A stretch of DNA of 64,000 nt from JAUZRW01 sp034437755 (lineage in GTDB: Bacteria > Chloroflexota > Anaerolineae > Aggregatilineales > Phototrophicaceae): assembly GCA_034437755.1 (NCBI GenBank), contig DAOTTV010000061.1:1-64000 (forward strand). Direction: 5' to 3'. Both the position numbers and the translations under genes were made by a program. The notes under the pieces are model-generated. The model had not been told where the DNA came from. It did not search any database and was given only the letters and a program-made list of their open reading frames with translations. Below, piece by piece: positions 1-8,713 of this stretch; within the stretch, counting starts at the first letter, position 1, and the number at the start of each line of letters is the position of its first letter.

Positions 1-25
1 AGAGGGACTTCAACCGTGCTTGTCT

Positions 26-60
26 CCCCTTCTCCCAGTGTTAACGATCGGGAGAAGGGG
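26..60. repeat. Intergenic palindrome (11-bp stem)
   Basis: CCCCTTCTCCC at 26-36 is the exact reverse complement of GGGAGAAGGGG at 50-60, with a 13-nt loop between them. It lies downstream of the minus-strand small membrane gene that ends at 108, so it may act as a transcription end. No U-tract follows on the minus strand, so a dispersed palindromic element is equally possible. Nothing else is seen in bases 1-107. Confidence 0.6.
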
Positions 61-107
61 CTGGGGGATGAGGGCTAAAGACAGCGCTAATCAATTGACC
101 TGAGTAG

Positions 108-410
108 TTACGTTTTTTCTTCAATATCTCTTCGGTTGAAATAGCGAACACACAAAATATCTGTGAAACCGTTCGCATTCTGATTAACTGTCAAATTAGC
201 ATCATTATTAAACGGATTTGTATGCAGATATTCGATTGTAGGCATGATTTCCGGTGGTGGGGCGAGCTGTTTGATTTCACCACTGTATAAAATCGGTCCC
301 AATATAGCGAGTATGACTATTCCCACAACGGATAGTAACAGTCCTCCACCAATCCAGCGCAGAGTATGATAGCGTTTCGGTTGTCCTTTGCATTTGGTTT
401 TTTCGGTCAT
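108..410 (-). CDS. Small single-pass membrane protein, function unknown
   Basis: A 100-residue protein with a basic N-terminus (about residues 1-18), one strong hydrophobic segment (about 19-42, rich in G, L, V and I) and a short extracytoplasmic tail containing APPPE. I do not recognise the family. Its start overlaps the stop of the Uma2-like gene by four bases (ATGA), so the two are probably translationally coupled at the far end of the aro operon. It could be a membrane-anchored partner of the upstream gene, but that is only inferred from coupling. Confidence 0.6.
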   Translation of the reverse strand: MTEKTKCKGQPKRYHTLRWIGGGLLLSVVGIVILAILGPILYSGEIKQLAPPPEIMPTIEYLHTNPFNNDANLTVNQNANGFTDILCVRYFNRRDIEEKT

Positions 411-1018
411 TGCTCGTCCCCGGTTTCGTTATCAGTTGCGAAAGTGATATTTTCATACACATCGCTGAGAGCCAGCACACAACCGACTGTCACCATCTTG
501 TACTCAGCATCGAGTCCAATCACATCGGTGAGTATCCATTTGCCATCTTCGCCTTTGCGATAGCCTTCGATACGCGCTTGATTCTGTGAGATGAGGATAT
601 ACTCACGTAGGCTATCAATCTCACGATAATGCTGGAACTTCGCACCTCTATCGTAGGCTTCAGTCGAGGAAGATAGAATTTCGATAATGACAACGGGATT
701 GACCAGTGTATCAAATTCTTCGCCTGCAAATTTAGGTTCACCATAGATAATACTCAAATCAGGGTAAGTCATCAGTCCAGTATCCATGACTTGAACGCGC
801 TGGTTACTGGGGTTCACCTGACAATCTTTACCGCGTAGTTGAGCGTAAAGCGTTGCAAAGGTTGCACCGAAAATCTGGTTATGCTCCCAACTCGCACCCG
901 CCATCGCCCATACATCGCCCTTGAGATATTCATGCTTTGTCTCGGACTGGCGTTCAAATGCGAGATATTCCGTTTCAGTCATGCGGAATGCGTCATTTCG
1001 ACAGGTAACAGCCATCAT
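407..1018 (-). CDS. Uma2 family (DUF820) restriction-endonuclease-like protein
   Basis: A 203-residue protein of the Uma2 group, a PD-(D/E)XK-fold family abundant in Cyanobacteria and Chloroflexota whose in vivo role is unsettled. Visible family signatures are the N-terminal MTETEYLAFE stretch, the acidic YPDLSII strand and the VIIEILSSST motif followed by D-R-G-AKF-HY. These supply the usual Asp, Glu and Lys of the putative active site. Two adjacent ATGs open the frame and either could start it. It lies 45 bases after aroB and overlaps the next gene by four bases. Its placement after a biosynthetic operon gives no hint of function. Confidence 0.8.
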   Translation of the reverse strand: MMAVTCRNDAFRMTETEYLAFERQSETKHEYLKGDVWAMAGASWEHNQIFGATFATLYAQLRGKDCQVNPSNQRVQVMDTGLMTYPDLSIIYGEPKFAGEEFDTLVNPVVIIEILSSSTEAYDRGAKFQHYREIDSLREYILISQNQARIEGYRKGEDGKWILTDVIGLDAEYKMVTVGCVLALSDVYENITFATDNETGDEQ

Positions 1019-1063
1019 TATTCCTATCGCTATGTGCCGTAAATAGTCTGTTGCCTTATTATA

Positions 1064-2113
1064 TCATTGCAACCCTGATAGAACCTGCGTCACCGTCGCG
1101 CGGGGGACATCGGTCACGATGCGGGCCTGACACATGCCATCCAGCAGGATGAAGCGCGAAACGCCATTTTTCCACTTTTTATCAGTGGTCATCGCGTTGT
1201 AGATAGCATCGGGGTCTAAGCCATTCAGCGATAAGGGAAAGCCCGTTTGCGCGAGGATGGCGCGAACACGGCGCACGAGGTCAGCGTCAATCATGCCGAG
1301 TTCGTGTGATAGTTTCGCCGCTGCCAGCAAACCAAAGCCTACAGCATCGCCGTGTTGCCACGCATAATCGGTCACGCGCTCGATAGCGTGCGCGAAGGTA
1401 TGCCCCAAATTCAAATGAGCGCGGATTCCCTGTTCATACGGGTCTTGTTGTACCACATCGACTTTGACTTTAATCGCCCGACTCACGAGTTCTTCGGCAC
1501 GGGCGAGCGTGTGCAGGGACGTATCGAGCAGGCCTTCGTCCGCTAGTAGCCCGTGCTTGATGATTTCGCCCATGCCGCACCGCCACTGCTCATCGGGGAG
1601 CGTATCGAGGACGGATGTATCAATCAGCACGGCTTGTGGTTGCTTGAACGCCCCCACTAGATTTTTACCCTGTGGCAGATCAACGCCAACCTTGCCGCCG
1701 ACACTGCTATCGACCATCGCTAACAGCGAAGTCGGGATTTGTACGAAGCGCACACCACGCATATACGTCGCCGCGACGAAGCCGACTGTATCACCGACGA
1801 CACCGCCACCGAAGGCTGTTATCGCTGTGTGACGGTCTGCGCCAAACGCTAGAAACTCATCGTAGAAGCCGCGCACGGTATCGAGATTTTTGTACTGTTC
1901 GCCATCGTGCATCGTGGCGATGTCTGCTGATGGCAACCACGACGCGAGTTTATCGGCATACAAATCAAGCAGAGTCGTATTCGTGCCGACTACAACACGC
2001 CCCTCGAAACCGAGTTCGTCGGCGTGCTGGTCGAGTTTAGCGAGTAAGCCTTTTTCGATGATAATATCGTAAGATGTGCCATCGGGAATATTAACCGTTA
2101 TGCGTTCTGCCAT
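1064..2113 (-). CDS. aroB: 3-dehydroquinate synthase
   Basis: Converts DAHP to 3-dehydroquinate, the second shikimate step, in the cytoplasm using NAD and a divalent metal. The 349 residues are normal family length. The glycine-rich AFGGGVVGDTVGF motif lies near residues 100-112. The metal-binding Glu and His positions are in GMGEIIKHG (about 180) and LNLGHTFAHAIE (about 233-244). The start overlaps the end of aroK by 16 bases, so the pair is tightly coupled. It is the last pathway gene of the operon. Confidence 0.96.
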   Translation of the reverse strand: MAERITVNIPDGTSYDIIIEKGLLAKLDQHADELGFEGRVVVGTNTTLLDLYADKLASWLPSADIATMHDGEQYKNLDTVRGFYDEFLAFGADRHTAITAFGGGVVGDTVGFVAATYMRGVRFVQIPTSLLAMVDSSVGGKVGVDLPQGKNLVGAFKQPQAVLIDTSVLDTLPDEQWRCGMGEIIKHGLLADEGLLDTSLHTLARAEELVSRAIKVKVDVVQQDPYEQGIRAHLNLGHTFAHAIERVTDYAWQHGDAVGFGLLAAAKLSHELGMIDADLVRRVRAILAQTGFPLSLNGLDPDAIYNAMTTDKKWKNGVSRFILLDGMCQARIVTDVPRATVTQVLSGLQ

Positions 2114-2598
2114 AAATCGAGTATCTCCTGTGCGACGACATCCGGTGTTTTGCCTGTCGTGTCGATGATATTGGGTAAAGTCTCGTAGATTGCGCGGCGT
2201 TCCTCCAGCAATTCACGCCAGCGCCCTGCAAGCGGGCGTGCATCAGTCGCCTTGAGGCGTGTTTCGATCGCATCAGGGTCAGCCATCAGGCATACGACAA
2301 ACGTATGCCTAAGCAAGCAGGCGCGGTTCTCCTCATCGATGATGACACCGCCGCCTGTCGCAACGACCAAATTCTTCACAAGCGCGATCTCATGTGTCAG
2401 ACCGCGCTCAATCGCCCGGAAAAAGGGTTCGCTGTAGTCGGCGAAGATACGCGGAATTGTGAGGCCGGTGCGATGTTCAATCGCGGTATCCATATCGAAA
2501 AACACGCGATCGAGTTGCTCGGCGAGTAAACGCCCCACGGTCGATTTACCACTCGCCATAAAACCCGTGAGAACGATGTTGCGCTCGGCCTCACTCAT
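2098..2598 (-). CDS. aroK: Shikimate kinase
   Basis: Phosphorylates shikimate at the 3-OH with ATP. I chose the ATG at 2598 (MSEAERNIVLTG) rather than an in-frame ATG 36 bases upstream. It gives the normal ~166 residues and creates the ATGAGTGA overlap with the aroC stop. The P-loop GFMASGKST lies at about residues 11-19, the substrate-binding Asp in FFDMD at about 35, and the GGG of ATGGGVI at about 80. The 8-base overlap with aroC and 16-base overlap with aroB indicate one transcript. Confidence 0.94.
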   Translation of the reverse strand: MSEAERNIVLTGFMASGKSTVGRLLAEQLDRVFFDMDTAIEHRTGLTIPRIFADYSEPFFRAIERGLTHEIALVKNLVVATGGGVIIDEENRACLLRHTFVVCLMADPDAIETRLKATDARPLAGRWRELLEERRAIYETLPNIIDTTGKTPDVVAQEILDLWQNA

Positions 2599-3769
2599 AG
2601 CCGAAGCGCCATTCCACGTTATCCATCGGCACATCAGCGAAGTGATTCTGCTTCAGCGCGTCGAAGCGCGGTTTCATCTCAGCAATGCTATCCCCGCCTA
2701 GCTTCTCCATGAGGGCATCAGCTAACACAATCGCCATCATCGCCTCGCCGACAGGCACCGCACGCGGCACCGCGCAAAAGTCACTGCGCTCGTAAACCGT
2801 GCGCTCGGCTTCTCCCGTCGCGAGATCGACAGTATCCGCTCCGCGTAACATGGTCGAAATCGGCTTCATGGCAACGCGCACGACGATCGGCTCACCCGTT
2901 GTGATGCCGCCCTCAAGCCCGCCAGCACGGTTCGTGCGCCGCCGGAAGCCACCGTTGCTATGCGGTTCGATTTCATCGTGTACCTGACTGCCGTGACTGG
3001 TCGCATCGCGGAATCCGTGACCAATCTCGGCACCCTTCATCGCCTGTATGCTGACCATCGCCCCCACAAGTCGACCGTCGAGCTTGCGGTCATAATGGAC
3101 ATGCGATCCGAGGCCCGGTGGTACGTTGAGCGCGACAATTTCGAAGATACCGCCGAGCGTATCTTTGTCGATCTTCGCCTGACGAATCGCGGCGTGCATT
3201 TGCTCTGCCGCTTCGGGATCAGGCGAGCGCACGGTGCTATTCTCAGATGCTTGGTAAAGGGCGTGGTAATCAGCATCGGCCGGAATGGTCGCTTGCACAG
3301 CGCCGATGTTGGTCACATAGCCAAGGATCTCGATCCCGAATTCCGCTAGAAAAGTCTTACAAATTGCGCCAACCGCGACACGCATCGCTGTTTCGCGCGC
3401 GCTGGCACGCTCGAGCGAGAGGCGTAACTCACGATAGCCGTACTTGATCGCGCCGGTTAAATCCGCATGTCCGGGGCGCGGGGTCGTGATCGGCGTGATG
3501 TCTTTCTCTTTCCAATTCTTGAAGTCGCGGTTTTCGAGGATCATCGCAATCGGTGCGCCAGTCGTCTGGCCAGCCATCACCCCCGATGTCAGGCGCACGC
3601 GATCTTTCTCGATGTGCATCCGTCCACCACTACCGTAACCTTTCTGGCGGCGTGCCATATCGCGGTCAATGTCATCAGCACTGAGTGACAATCCGGCGGG
3701 CATTCCTTCGAGTATCGTGGTGAGCATGGGGCCGTGGCTCTCGCCTGCGGTTAAAAATCGTATTGGCAT
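2591..3769 (-). CDS. aroC: Chorismate synthase
   Basis: Makes chorismate from 5-enolpyruvylshikimate 3-phosphate using reduced FMN. The 392 residues start with MPIRFLTAGESHGPM, which carries the family's N-terminal GESHG signature. Other signatures are GRMHIEKD (about residues 51-58), the TRPGHADLTGAIKYG stretch (about 97-111) and the arginine-rich RERASARETAMR region. Nothing suggests a fused flavin reductase, so reduced FMN must come from elsewhere. It overlaps aroK by 8 bases. The upstream gap to aroE contains a dispersed repeat (3832-3920). Confidence 0.96.
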   Translation of the reverse strand: MPIRFLTAGESHGPMLTTILEGMPAGLSLSADDIDRDMARRQKGYGSGGRMHIEKDRVRLTSGVMAGQTTGAPIAMILENRDFKNWKEKDITPITTPRPGHADLTGAIKYGYRELRLSLERASARETAMRVAVGAICKTFLAEFGIEILGYVTNIGAVQATIPADADYHALYQASENSTVRSPDPEAAEQMHAAIRQAKIDKDTLGGIFEIVALNVPPGLGSHVHYDRKLDGRLVGAMVSIQAMKGAEIGHGFRDATSHGSQVHDEIEPHSNGGFRRRTNRAGGLEGGITTGEPIVVRVAMKPISTMLRGADTVDLATGEAERTVYERSDFCAVPRAVPVGEAMMAIVLADALMEKLGGDSIAEMKPRFDALKQNHFADVPMDNVEWRFGYE

Positions 3770-3831
3770 CGTATGTCCTTATCTGGGTTTGATCGTTATC
3801 AGTTATCAGAAGCGTTTTCATTTCGGATGAG

Positions 3832-3920
3832 ATGGCTCTTTGGGATTTCGTGTGGTCTTTAATTGCGCGGGTCAAGCCCCCGCCCCCACAAAGATCTATC
3901 ATTCCTTGACCTTGTTTAGC
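3832..3920 (+). repeat. Dispersed intergenic repeat, copy A (short form)
   Basis: This stretch between aroE and aroC begins with GGCTCTTTGGGATTTCGTG and ends with TTCCTTGACCTTGTTT. The same order of blocks (CTCTTTGGGAT, CGTGGT, a run of Gs, GCCCCC, CCACAA, TTCCTTGACCTTGTT) occurs inverted at about 56223-56312. It contains a GC-rich hairpin (GCGGG-TCAAGCC-CCCGC). No reading frame is supported. It is best read as a small mobile or structural repeat family with at least two copies in the window. Confidence 0.6.
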
Positions 3921-3942
3921 GATTGCTCACGGATGATCCCCG

Positions 3943-4794
3943 TTATACCTCCCGCGACTCGCGCCGTGCCAACTGACTCCGCACGGCATCGAACATCACA
4001 TCAAGCGGGGGTTCGAGGCCTGTCCATCGCTGGAATGCCGCCGCGCCCTGTCGCACTAGCATCCCCAAGCCCCCGATCGCGCGTCCGTCGGCAGATTCAG
4101 CTTGATCCATCAGTTTGGTGCGTGCTGGCGTATACACCATATCGTAGACGGTCGCGCCTAGCGGAAAATCAACATCAGCACGCCATGCCGATTGATCGAC
4201 AGTCGGGTACATCCCCGCCGATGTGCAATTCACAATCAGCGATGCGCCCCACGTTGCCGCGTCTTCAAGCGTCACCGCCTTGATGCCATCGACCGCCGCC
4301 GAGGCTTTCAGTTGTTGTAGCATCGCGTCAGCGCGGGATTGCGTGCGGTTGACGACGACAACCTGTGCCCCTGCTTGCCACAAGCCATAGACCGCCGCGC
4401 GCGCCGCCCCACCGGCACCGAGTACGATTACCTTTGCGCCGTCCAGCGCGACCTCGTGCGCGTGCAGATCATCGATGAAGCCATCGACATCCGTGTTCGT
4501 TCCGGTATCATCACGAAAATCAATCGTGTTCACTGCGCCGATCGCCCGTGCCTGATCGTCAGGACGTACCCACTGTAGTGCCTGCTCCTTGAAGGGAATC
4601 GTCACGTTCAAGCCGATGTAACCGTGTCGCTTCGGCTCTTTGACGGCATAATGCGCGATGTCTGGCGGGATTTCCATCGCGTCATACAACCACTCATCCG
4701 CGATCCCCATTGCCTTAAACGCCGCGTTATGCATCGCCGGACTCAGGCTATGTTTGATTGGGAAGCCGACCACCCCGACGCGCTTCTGTGTCAT
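3943..4794 (-). CDS. aroE: Shikimate dehydrogenase (NADP+)
   Basis: Reduces 3-dehydroshikimate to shikimate. The 283-residue protein shows the substrate pocket KHSLSPAMHNAAF (about residues 14-26) and LNVTIPFKE with its catalytic Lys (about 63-71). It also has the NTDVDGF segment with the catalytic Asp (about 99-105) and the nucleotide-binding GAGGAARA (about 126-133). It starts three bases after the membrane gene upstream. No 3-dehydroquinate dehydratase (aroD/aroQ) is seen in this operon, so that step must be encoded elsewhere. Confidence 0.95.
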   Translation of the reverse strand: MTQKRVGVVGFPIKHSLSPAMHNAAFKAMGIADEWLYDAMEIPPDIAHYAVKEPKRHGYIGLNVTIPFKEQALQWVRPDDQARAIGAVNTIDFRDDTGTNTDVDGFIDDLHAHEVALDGAKVIVLGAGGAARAAVYGLWQAGAQVVVVNRTQSRADAMLQQLKASAAVDGIKAVTLEDAATWGASLIVNCTSAGMYPTVDQSAWRADVDFPLGATVYDMVYTPARTKLMDQAESADGRAIGGLGMLVRQGAAAFQRWTGLEPPLDVMFDAVRSQLARRESREV

Positions 4795-4796
4795 GT

Positions 4797-5096
4797 CTAT
4801 GCCCCTTCTCGCTTGATCTTCTCGTCGTTTTTCACTTTATCCTGCACCGCTTGCCGCCGATAGTCATATACGCGGAAGCCATAGACGACGGCGATAATCG
4901 GCAAAATACCGATACAAAGCATCACGCCGAAGGGCACGCCTAACGCCCACATGATGAGTTCAGCATTGAGATAGAGCAAGGTGCTGGACAGAATAGCGAA
5001 GAAAAAACGCTCTAGAGATTGCTCATCTAGCACCGCACGGATGGCAGTCACCCATGTGGCGAAGAGCAACACAAATGTGATGGCTAAGATAATCAT
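4797..5096 (-). CDS. Small two- to three-helix membrane protein
   Basis: A 99-residue hydrophobic protein with segments at about residues 1-20, 32-52 and 54-75, and a charged C-terminal tail (KVKNDEKIKREGA). I do not recognise the family. It starts about ten bases after the STAS-like pseudogene and ends just before aroE, so it is co-transcribed with the aro genes. No transporter signature is visible, and any role in aromatic metabolism would be a guess. Confidence 0.6.
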   Translation of the reverse strand: MIILAITFVLLFATWVTAIRAVLDEQSLERFFFAILSSTLLYLNAELIMWALGVPFGVMLCIGILPIIAVVYGFRVYDYRRQAVQDKVKNDEKIKREGA

Positions 5097-5106
5097 TTCA
5101 ATTCAA

Positions 5107-5502
5107 TCAGCTTTCGTAGTATACGGATTGGGTGCGCCGATGCACAATTTGTGATCGCGCCTCTTGTAGATTATCGCAATAGACGTACATCCCCGCAACG
5201 GTCGGGAATAAGCGCCCAAGGACACGCCCGAAGGTTTTATACAAACGATTGGCACCAATGATCGCGATCGTCGTCACATCGCGCGGAAGCGCCGTATTCA
5301 GGCGTAAACCTTGCTGAAGCACCCCCGACGGGATGTAATCAGACTGCATCTCGAAAATAATATCGACAGCATGCGGGACAGACTCTATCCATTGCCGGGC
5401 TTGCTCAGCACTGCGATAATAGTCCTCCCACGTTCACATCTCATCAAACAGAAAACGGATTACGTCTCGGTCTTCATTATCCCAAACAATTTCTATCGAC
5501 AT
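5107..5502 (-). pseudogene. STAS/SpoIIAA-like protein interrupted by in-frame TGA
   Basis: From the ATG at 5502 the frame encodes MSIEIVWDNEDRD and runs 22 codons to a TGA at 5434-5436. It then continues open in the same frame for 109 more codons (TWEDYYRSAEQA through PSGVLQQGLRL, ARSQIVHRR) to 5107. The two halves together resemble small STAS-type proteins of about 130 residues. The TGA sits where a Trp (TGG) would fit. I see it as a nonsense mutation. Use of TGA as Trp is unlikely, because other genes here end normally at TGA. A truncated product from the internal ATG at 5349 is possible. Confidence 0.6.
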
Positions 5503-5586
5503 TCCTTTATCCTCACTCACAATACAGACCGGAACGATATTCCACACTTATTGTAGGGAGAATGTTATAGATACAGATGAGAAAAT

Positions 5587-6903
5587 TCACATTTCCTGCG
5601 AGCGATTGAGCAATGTCCCACCGAGACTCTGTAAAATAGCCGCGAACCCGGGGAAAGAGTCACGCGTGCAACGGGCATCAGTGACGACGGTCATCTCATC
5701 AGCGCATAAGCCAGCAATCGCGAGACTCATCGCCACCCGATGATCGTCATGCCCATCGACGGTATTGCCCAGCAGGGATTGCTTGCCGACGATACGAAAG
5801 CCATCTTCACGTTCTTCGATTTCTGCGCCCAGTTTACGCAATTCTGCTGCCATCACCGCGATGCGATCCGTCTCTTTCACGCGCAATTCTGCCGCATCGT
5901 GCACCAGTGTTTCGCCGTCGGCATGTAAGGCGGCGACCATCAACACCGGGAATTCATCGATCATGCGGACGACCACATCGCCGCCGATCGTTGTTCCTTT
6001 GAGATCGGCCTGCTGTACATGAATATCGCCCACAGGCTCACCGGCTTCTATGCCAGTTGCCGTGACGGTGATCGCCGCACCCATCGCCTGCAAGACATCG
6101 AGCAAGCCGGTGCGCGTATCGTTCAAGTTCACACCGGTGATTGTCAGGTCGCTATCCGGCACGATTGATGCCGCCACCATCAAGAATGCCGCTGAGGAGA
6201 AATCGCCGGGCACAGTCAAATCAAGCGGGGCGAGATCAGTCGTCGGGGTGATGGTGATGTGATTGCTGTCAATGTCAATCGCCGCGCCCATTGATTGCAG
6301 GATACGTTCAGTATGATCGCGTGCCGCGCCGGGTTGGGTAACGGTCGTCGTGCCAGTGGCATATAAGCCTGCGAGCAAGATCGCACTCTTGACCTGTGCG
6401 CTGGCGACGGGCATCTCGTAGTGAATACCTTTGAGCGATGCCGGCTTGACGAATAGCGGGCATTTGCCATTGGTCGCCGTGATGGCGGCACCCATTTGTT
6501 GGAGCGGGCGCGTGATGCGCGTCATCGGGCGGCGGCGCAATTGTGTACTGCCATCGAGCGTGCTGGCGAAGGATTGTCCCGCCATCAAGCCCGCGGCGAG
6601 ACGAACGCCCGTCCCCGCATTGACGAAATCTAACGCTTGCTCAGGAGCGTGTAACTGCCCACCGTGGATCGTGAGCGTGTTCGTATCTTGACGCTCAATC
6701 TGTACGCCGAGTTGGCGCACAGCCGCTAGCGTAGCTTCGGTATCACCGGCGGCGAGCCACCCGCGCACCTGCGATGTGCCGTTCGCAATTGCGCCCAGCA
6801 ATACCGAGCGATGGGAGATCGATTTATCCCCCGGCACTGTCACAGTACCGCGCAGGGGGGCATCGGGTTTGATCGTGAGTGTGTCGTGTTCTTGTTCAGG
6901 CAT
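5587..6903 (-). CDS. aroA: 3-phosphoshikimate 1-carboxyvinyltransferase (EPSP synthase)
   Basis: Transfers enolpyruvate from PEP to shikimate 3-phosphate. The 438 residues have the N-terminal GDKSISHRSVLL (about 24-35), the PEP-site region NAGTGVRLAAG (about 97-107), ASAQVKSAILLAG (about 168-180) and RDHTERIL (about 195-202). The C-terminal half has RMIDEFPVL, LRVKETDRI and DHRVAMSLA. The glycine of NAGT that contacts PEP is retained. The start follows an unremarkable 138-base gap after aroF. Confidence 0.96.
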   Translation of the reverse strand: MPEQEHDTLTIKPDAPLRGTVTVPGDKSISHRSVLLGAIANGTSQVRGWLAAGDTEATLAAVRQLGVQIERQDTNTLTIHGGQLHAPEQALDFVNAGTGVRLAAGLMAGQSFASTLDGSTQLRRRPMTRITRPLQQMGAAITATNGKCPLFVKPASLKGIHYEMPVASAQVKSAILLAGLYATGTTTVTQPGAARDHTERILQSMGAAIDIDSNHITITPTTDLAPLDLTVPGDFSSAAFLMVAASIVPDSDLTITGVNLNDTRTGLLDVLQAMGAAITVTATGIEAGEPVGDIHVQQADLKGTTIGGDVVVRMIDEFPVLMVAALHADGETLVHDAAELRVKETDRIAVMAAELRKLGAEIEEREDGFRIVGKQSLLGNTVDGHDDHRVAMSLAIAGLCADEMTVVTDARCTRDSFPGFAAILQSLGGTLLNRSQEM

Positions 6904-7041
6904 TGGGATTCTTTCGCTTGTTCAAAGTCAGTCGAGTGTAAAGCCGGCAAACAATGACACGCGCAATCCCGCCCGGCGACCGCGACAGAAATTGCGCGTA
7001 TGATAGACGCTGTGACGATTACGCTACAGGCGATAGCATAC

Positions 7042-8058
7042 TCACGCTTTGCGTCCAACGGCTTCGGCAACAGCCCGGATGCGCGTCACGGCGGCGGCGA
7101 ACTTCTCCGGTGTCAAGCTCTGACGACCATCGGACATCGCCTTTTCCGGTTCGGGATGCACTTCGATAATCAAGCCATCAGCCCCTGCCGCGACTGCCGC
7201 CAGCGAGAGCGACTCGACATATTCCCACTTACCAGTCGAGTGGCTCGGGTCGAAGACGACGGGCAAATGGGTGCGTTCCTTGAGAACCGGAATAGCGTTG
7301 ATGTCGGCGGTGTTGCGCGTCGCTGTCTCGAAGGTGCGGATACCCCGTTCGCACAGCATCACGCGATCATTGCCGTGTGATAACACATACTCAGCCGCCA
7401 TCAGCAAATCTTTGATGGTACTCGACATGCCACGCTTGAGCAAAACAGGATGTTGACTGCGACCGACTTCGTTGAGGAGGGGGAAATTCTGCATGTTGCG
7501 TGCGCCAATCTGGAGGACATCGGCGTATTCCGTGACAAGGGGGACGAGGTTAGGATCCATCACTTCGGTGACGACAGGTAAGCCAGTGATCTCGCGCGCT
7601 TCGGCCAGCCACTTCAGCCCCTGTTCGCCATGCCCTTGGAAGCTGTAGGGCGACGTTCGCGGTTTGTATGCACCGCCGCGCAGGGCTGTTGCGCCCGCTT
7701 CTTTGACGGCACAGGCGGTCTCGATGATCTGCTCCCGACTTTCGACGGAACACGGCCCCGCGATAATTAGGATTTGTTCCGCACCCATCTGCGAGCCATT
7801 GAGCGGAACATAAGTATCGCGCGGATGGAACGAGCGATTCGCCAGCTTGTAGGGTTCACTGATACGCACGACTTTTTCGACCCCTTGCATCGAGGAATAA
7901 TTATCTTCGCGTTTGGGGGTCGGGCTTTCGCCCACGAGACCGATAATCGTCTGTTGCTGTCCTTCGGAGAGATGTGCGCGGTAGCCATCGGATTCAATAC
8001 GGCTGATGACATCGGCGATATTTTTGGATGTAGCACTGGGTTGCATAACAACGATCAT
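7042..8058 (-). CDS. aroF: DAHP synthase (class I, with N-terminal regulatory domain)
   Basis: Condenses PEP and erythrose 4-phosphate, the first committed aromatic step. I chose the ATG at 8058 (MIVVMQPSATSK), preceded by GAGGGAAATCA, over one 12 codons upstream, since family members begin this way. Residues 1 to about 75 form the ferredoxin-like domain that in the Thermotoga-type enzyme binds Tyr or Phe. The TIM barrel follows, with AGPCSVES (about 97-104), GGAYKPRTSPYSFQG (about 128-142), the Cys of MLCERGIRTFE, and FDPSHSTG. Enzyme-level feedback would complement the attenuator upstream of aroH. Confidence 0.94.
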   Translation of the reverse strand: MIVVMQPSATSKNIADVISRIESDGYRAHLSEGQQQTIIGLVGESPTPKREDNYSSMQGVEKVVRISEPYKLANRSFHPRDTYVPLNGSQMGAEQILIIAGPCSVESREQIIETACAVKEAGATALRGGAYKPRTSPYSFQGHGEQGLKWLAEAREITGLPVVTEVMDPNLVPLVTEYADVLQIGARNMQNFPLLNEVGRSQHPVLLKRGMSSTIKDLLMAAEYVLSHGNDRVMLCERGIRTFETATRNTADINAIPVLKERTHLPVVFDPSHSTGKWEYVESLSLAAVAAGADGLIIEVHPEPEKAMSDGRQSLTPEKFAAAVTRIRAVAEAVGRKA

Positions 8059-8167
8059 GATTGATTTCCCTCTTTTTGGTTGTGATATGAGCAAGTTAAG
8101 TGTGTGTGATGTGGTTGAAGCGCGTCGGCGTGATAATCACACCCCAGCCCGAGTGAACAGCAAACGG

Positions 8168-8563
8168 TCATGAAATTTGCTGGCGTGCCACCTCCTGTTG
8201 TTGGGCGATGTCTGGACGTAACTTTTTTGCTTCGCCCAGATAAATGTGCTGGATGTCGGTCTGGGTCTTATCGGTGTTCCAATGCAGGAGCACGCGCAGT
8301 AAGCCTTTTGTTGCATCTGGCACAGCAATTTCTGAGGCGCATAAGAGCGGGACTGTCGTCCAGCCCAGCGTTTTGCGGGCGGCGACTGCCGGAAACACAG
8401 CGTCCAAATCCGGCGTGAGGGTGAAGAACGCGCTCGCAATATCGGTCTTCTCGATCTTGTTGGCACTCATAATTGCTTTGAGTAAAGTTTCAGTTGCTTT
8501 CAGAATTGCCTCGGCAGTATTTTCCTCGACCGAGATTGCACCACGTACGCCACGCATTTGCAT
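8168..8563 (-). CDS. aroH: Chorismate mutase, AroH type
   Basis: Rearranges chorismate to prephenate, the branch toward Phe and Tyr. The 131 residues match the monofunctional Bacillus-type trimer fold: MRGVRGAISVEENT at the N-terminus, SAFFTLTPDLDAVFPA (about 64-79), LCASEIAVPD (about 93-102) and a closing LRVLLHWN-T segment. The ATG at 8563 is preceded by TGGAGG. It is the first structural gene after the aromatic leader and terminator, so the committed Phe/Tyr enzyme leads the operon. Confidence 0.92.
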   Translation of the reverse strand: MQMRGVRGAISVEENTAEAILKATETLLKAIMSANKIEKTDIASAFFTLTPDLDAVFPAVAARKTLGWTTVPLLCASEIAVPDATKGLLRVLLHWNTDKTQTDIQHIYLGEAKKLRPDIAQQQEVARQQIS

Positions 8564-8583
8564 TGTAAAACCTCCATGACCAT

Positions 8584-8620
8584 AAAATAAAAAAAGCGCA
8601 AGGTGTAGACCCTTGCGCTT
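8584..8620 (-). terminator. Intrinsic terminator of the aro attenuator
   Basis: On the minus strand AAGCGCAAGG (8611-8620) pairs perfectly with CCTTGCGCTT (8594-8603), and the U-rich tract UUUUUAUUUU follows (8584-8593). The loop carries GUCUACA (8604-8610), which is complementary to an upstream segment at 8661-8670. A strong terminator 21 bases before aroH only makes sense as a conditional one. Confidence 0.88.
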
Positions 8621-8713
8621 TGCTCATTACCGAAAGTTATGTTCAAACTATAGGCAACACAAGTCTACACCCGTTTTACGGCTGTTAAAATAAAAGTAAT
8701 AAAAGCTGTAGAC
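8594..8713 (-). promoter_or_regulatory. Phe/Tyr transcription attenuator (competing hairpins)
   Basis: Three copies of one 7-base word create the switch. Segment 1 is GUCUACA at 8707-8713, inside the leader peptide just before its Phe/Tyr codons. Segment 2 is GUGUAGAC at 8663-8670, near the end of the leader reading frame. Segment 3 is GUCUACA at 8604-8610, in the loop of the terminator. A ribosome stalled on the aromatic codons would cover segment 1, free segment 2 to pair with segment 3 and open the terminator. A ribosome reaching the stop codon would mask segment 2 and let the terminator form. This is the classical phe/trp attenuation logic; pairings are seen, function is inferred. Confidence 0.82.

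Noticed and set aside
1464..2072. Long plus-strand open frames antisense to aroB
   Set aside because: They mirror codon bias of aroB on the opposite strand, lack ribosome binding sites and show no protein-like pattern.
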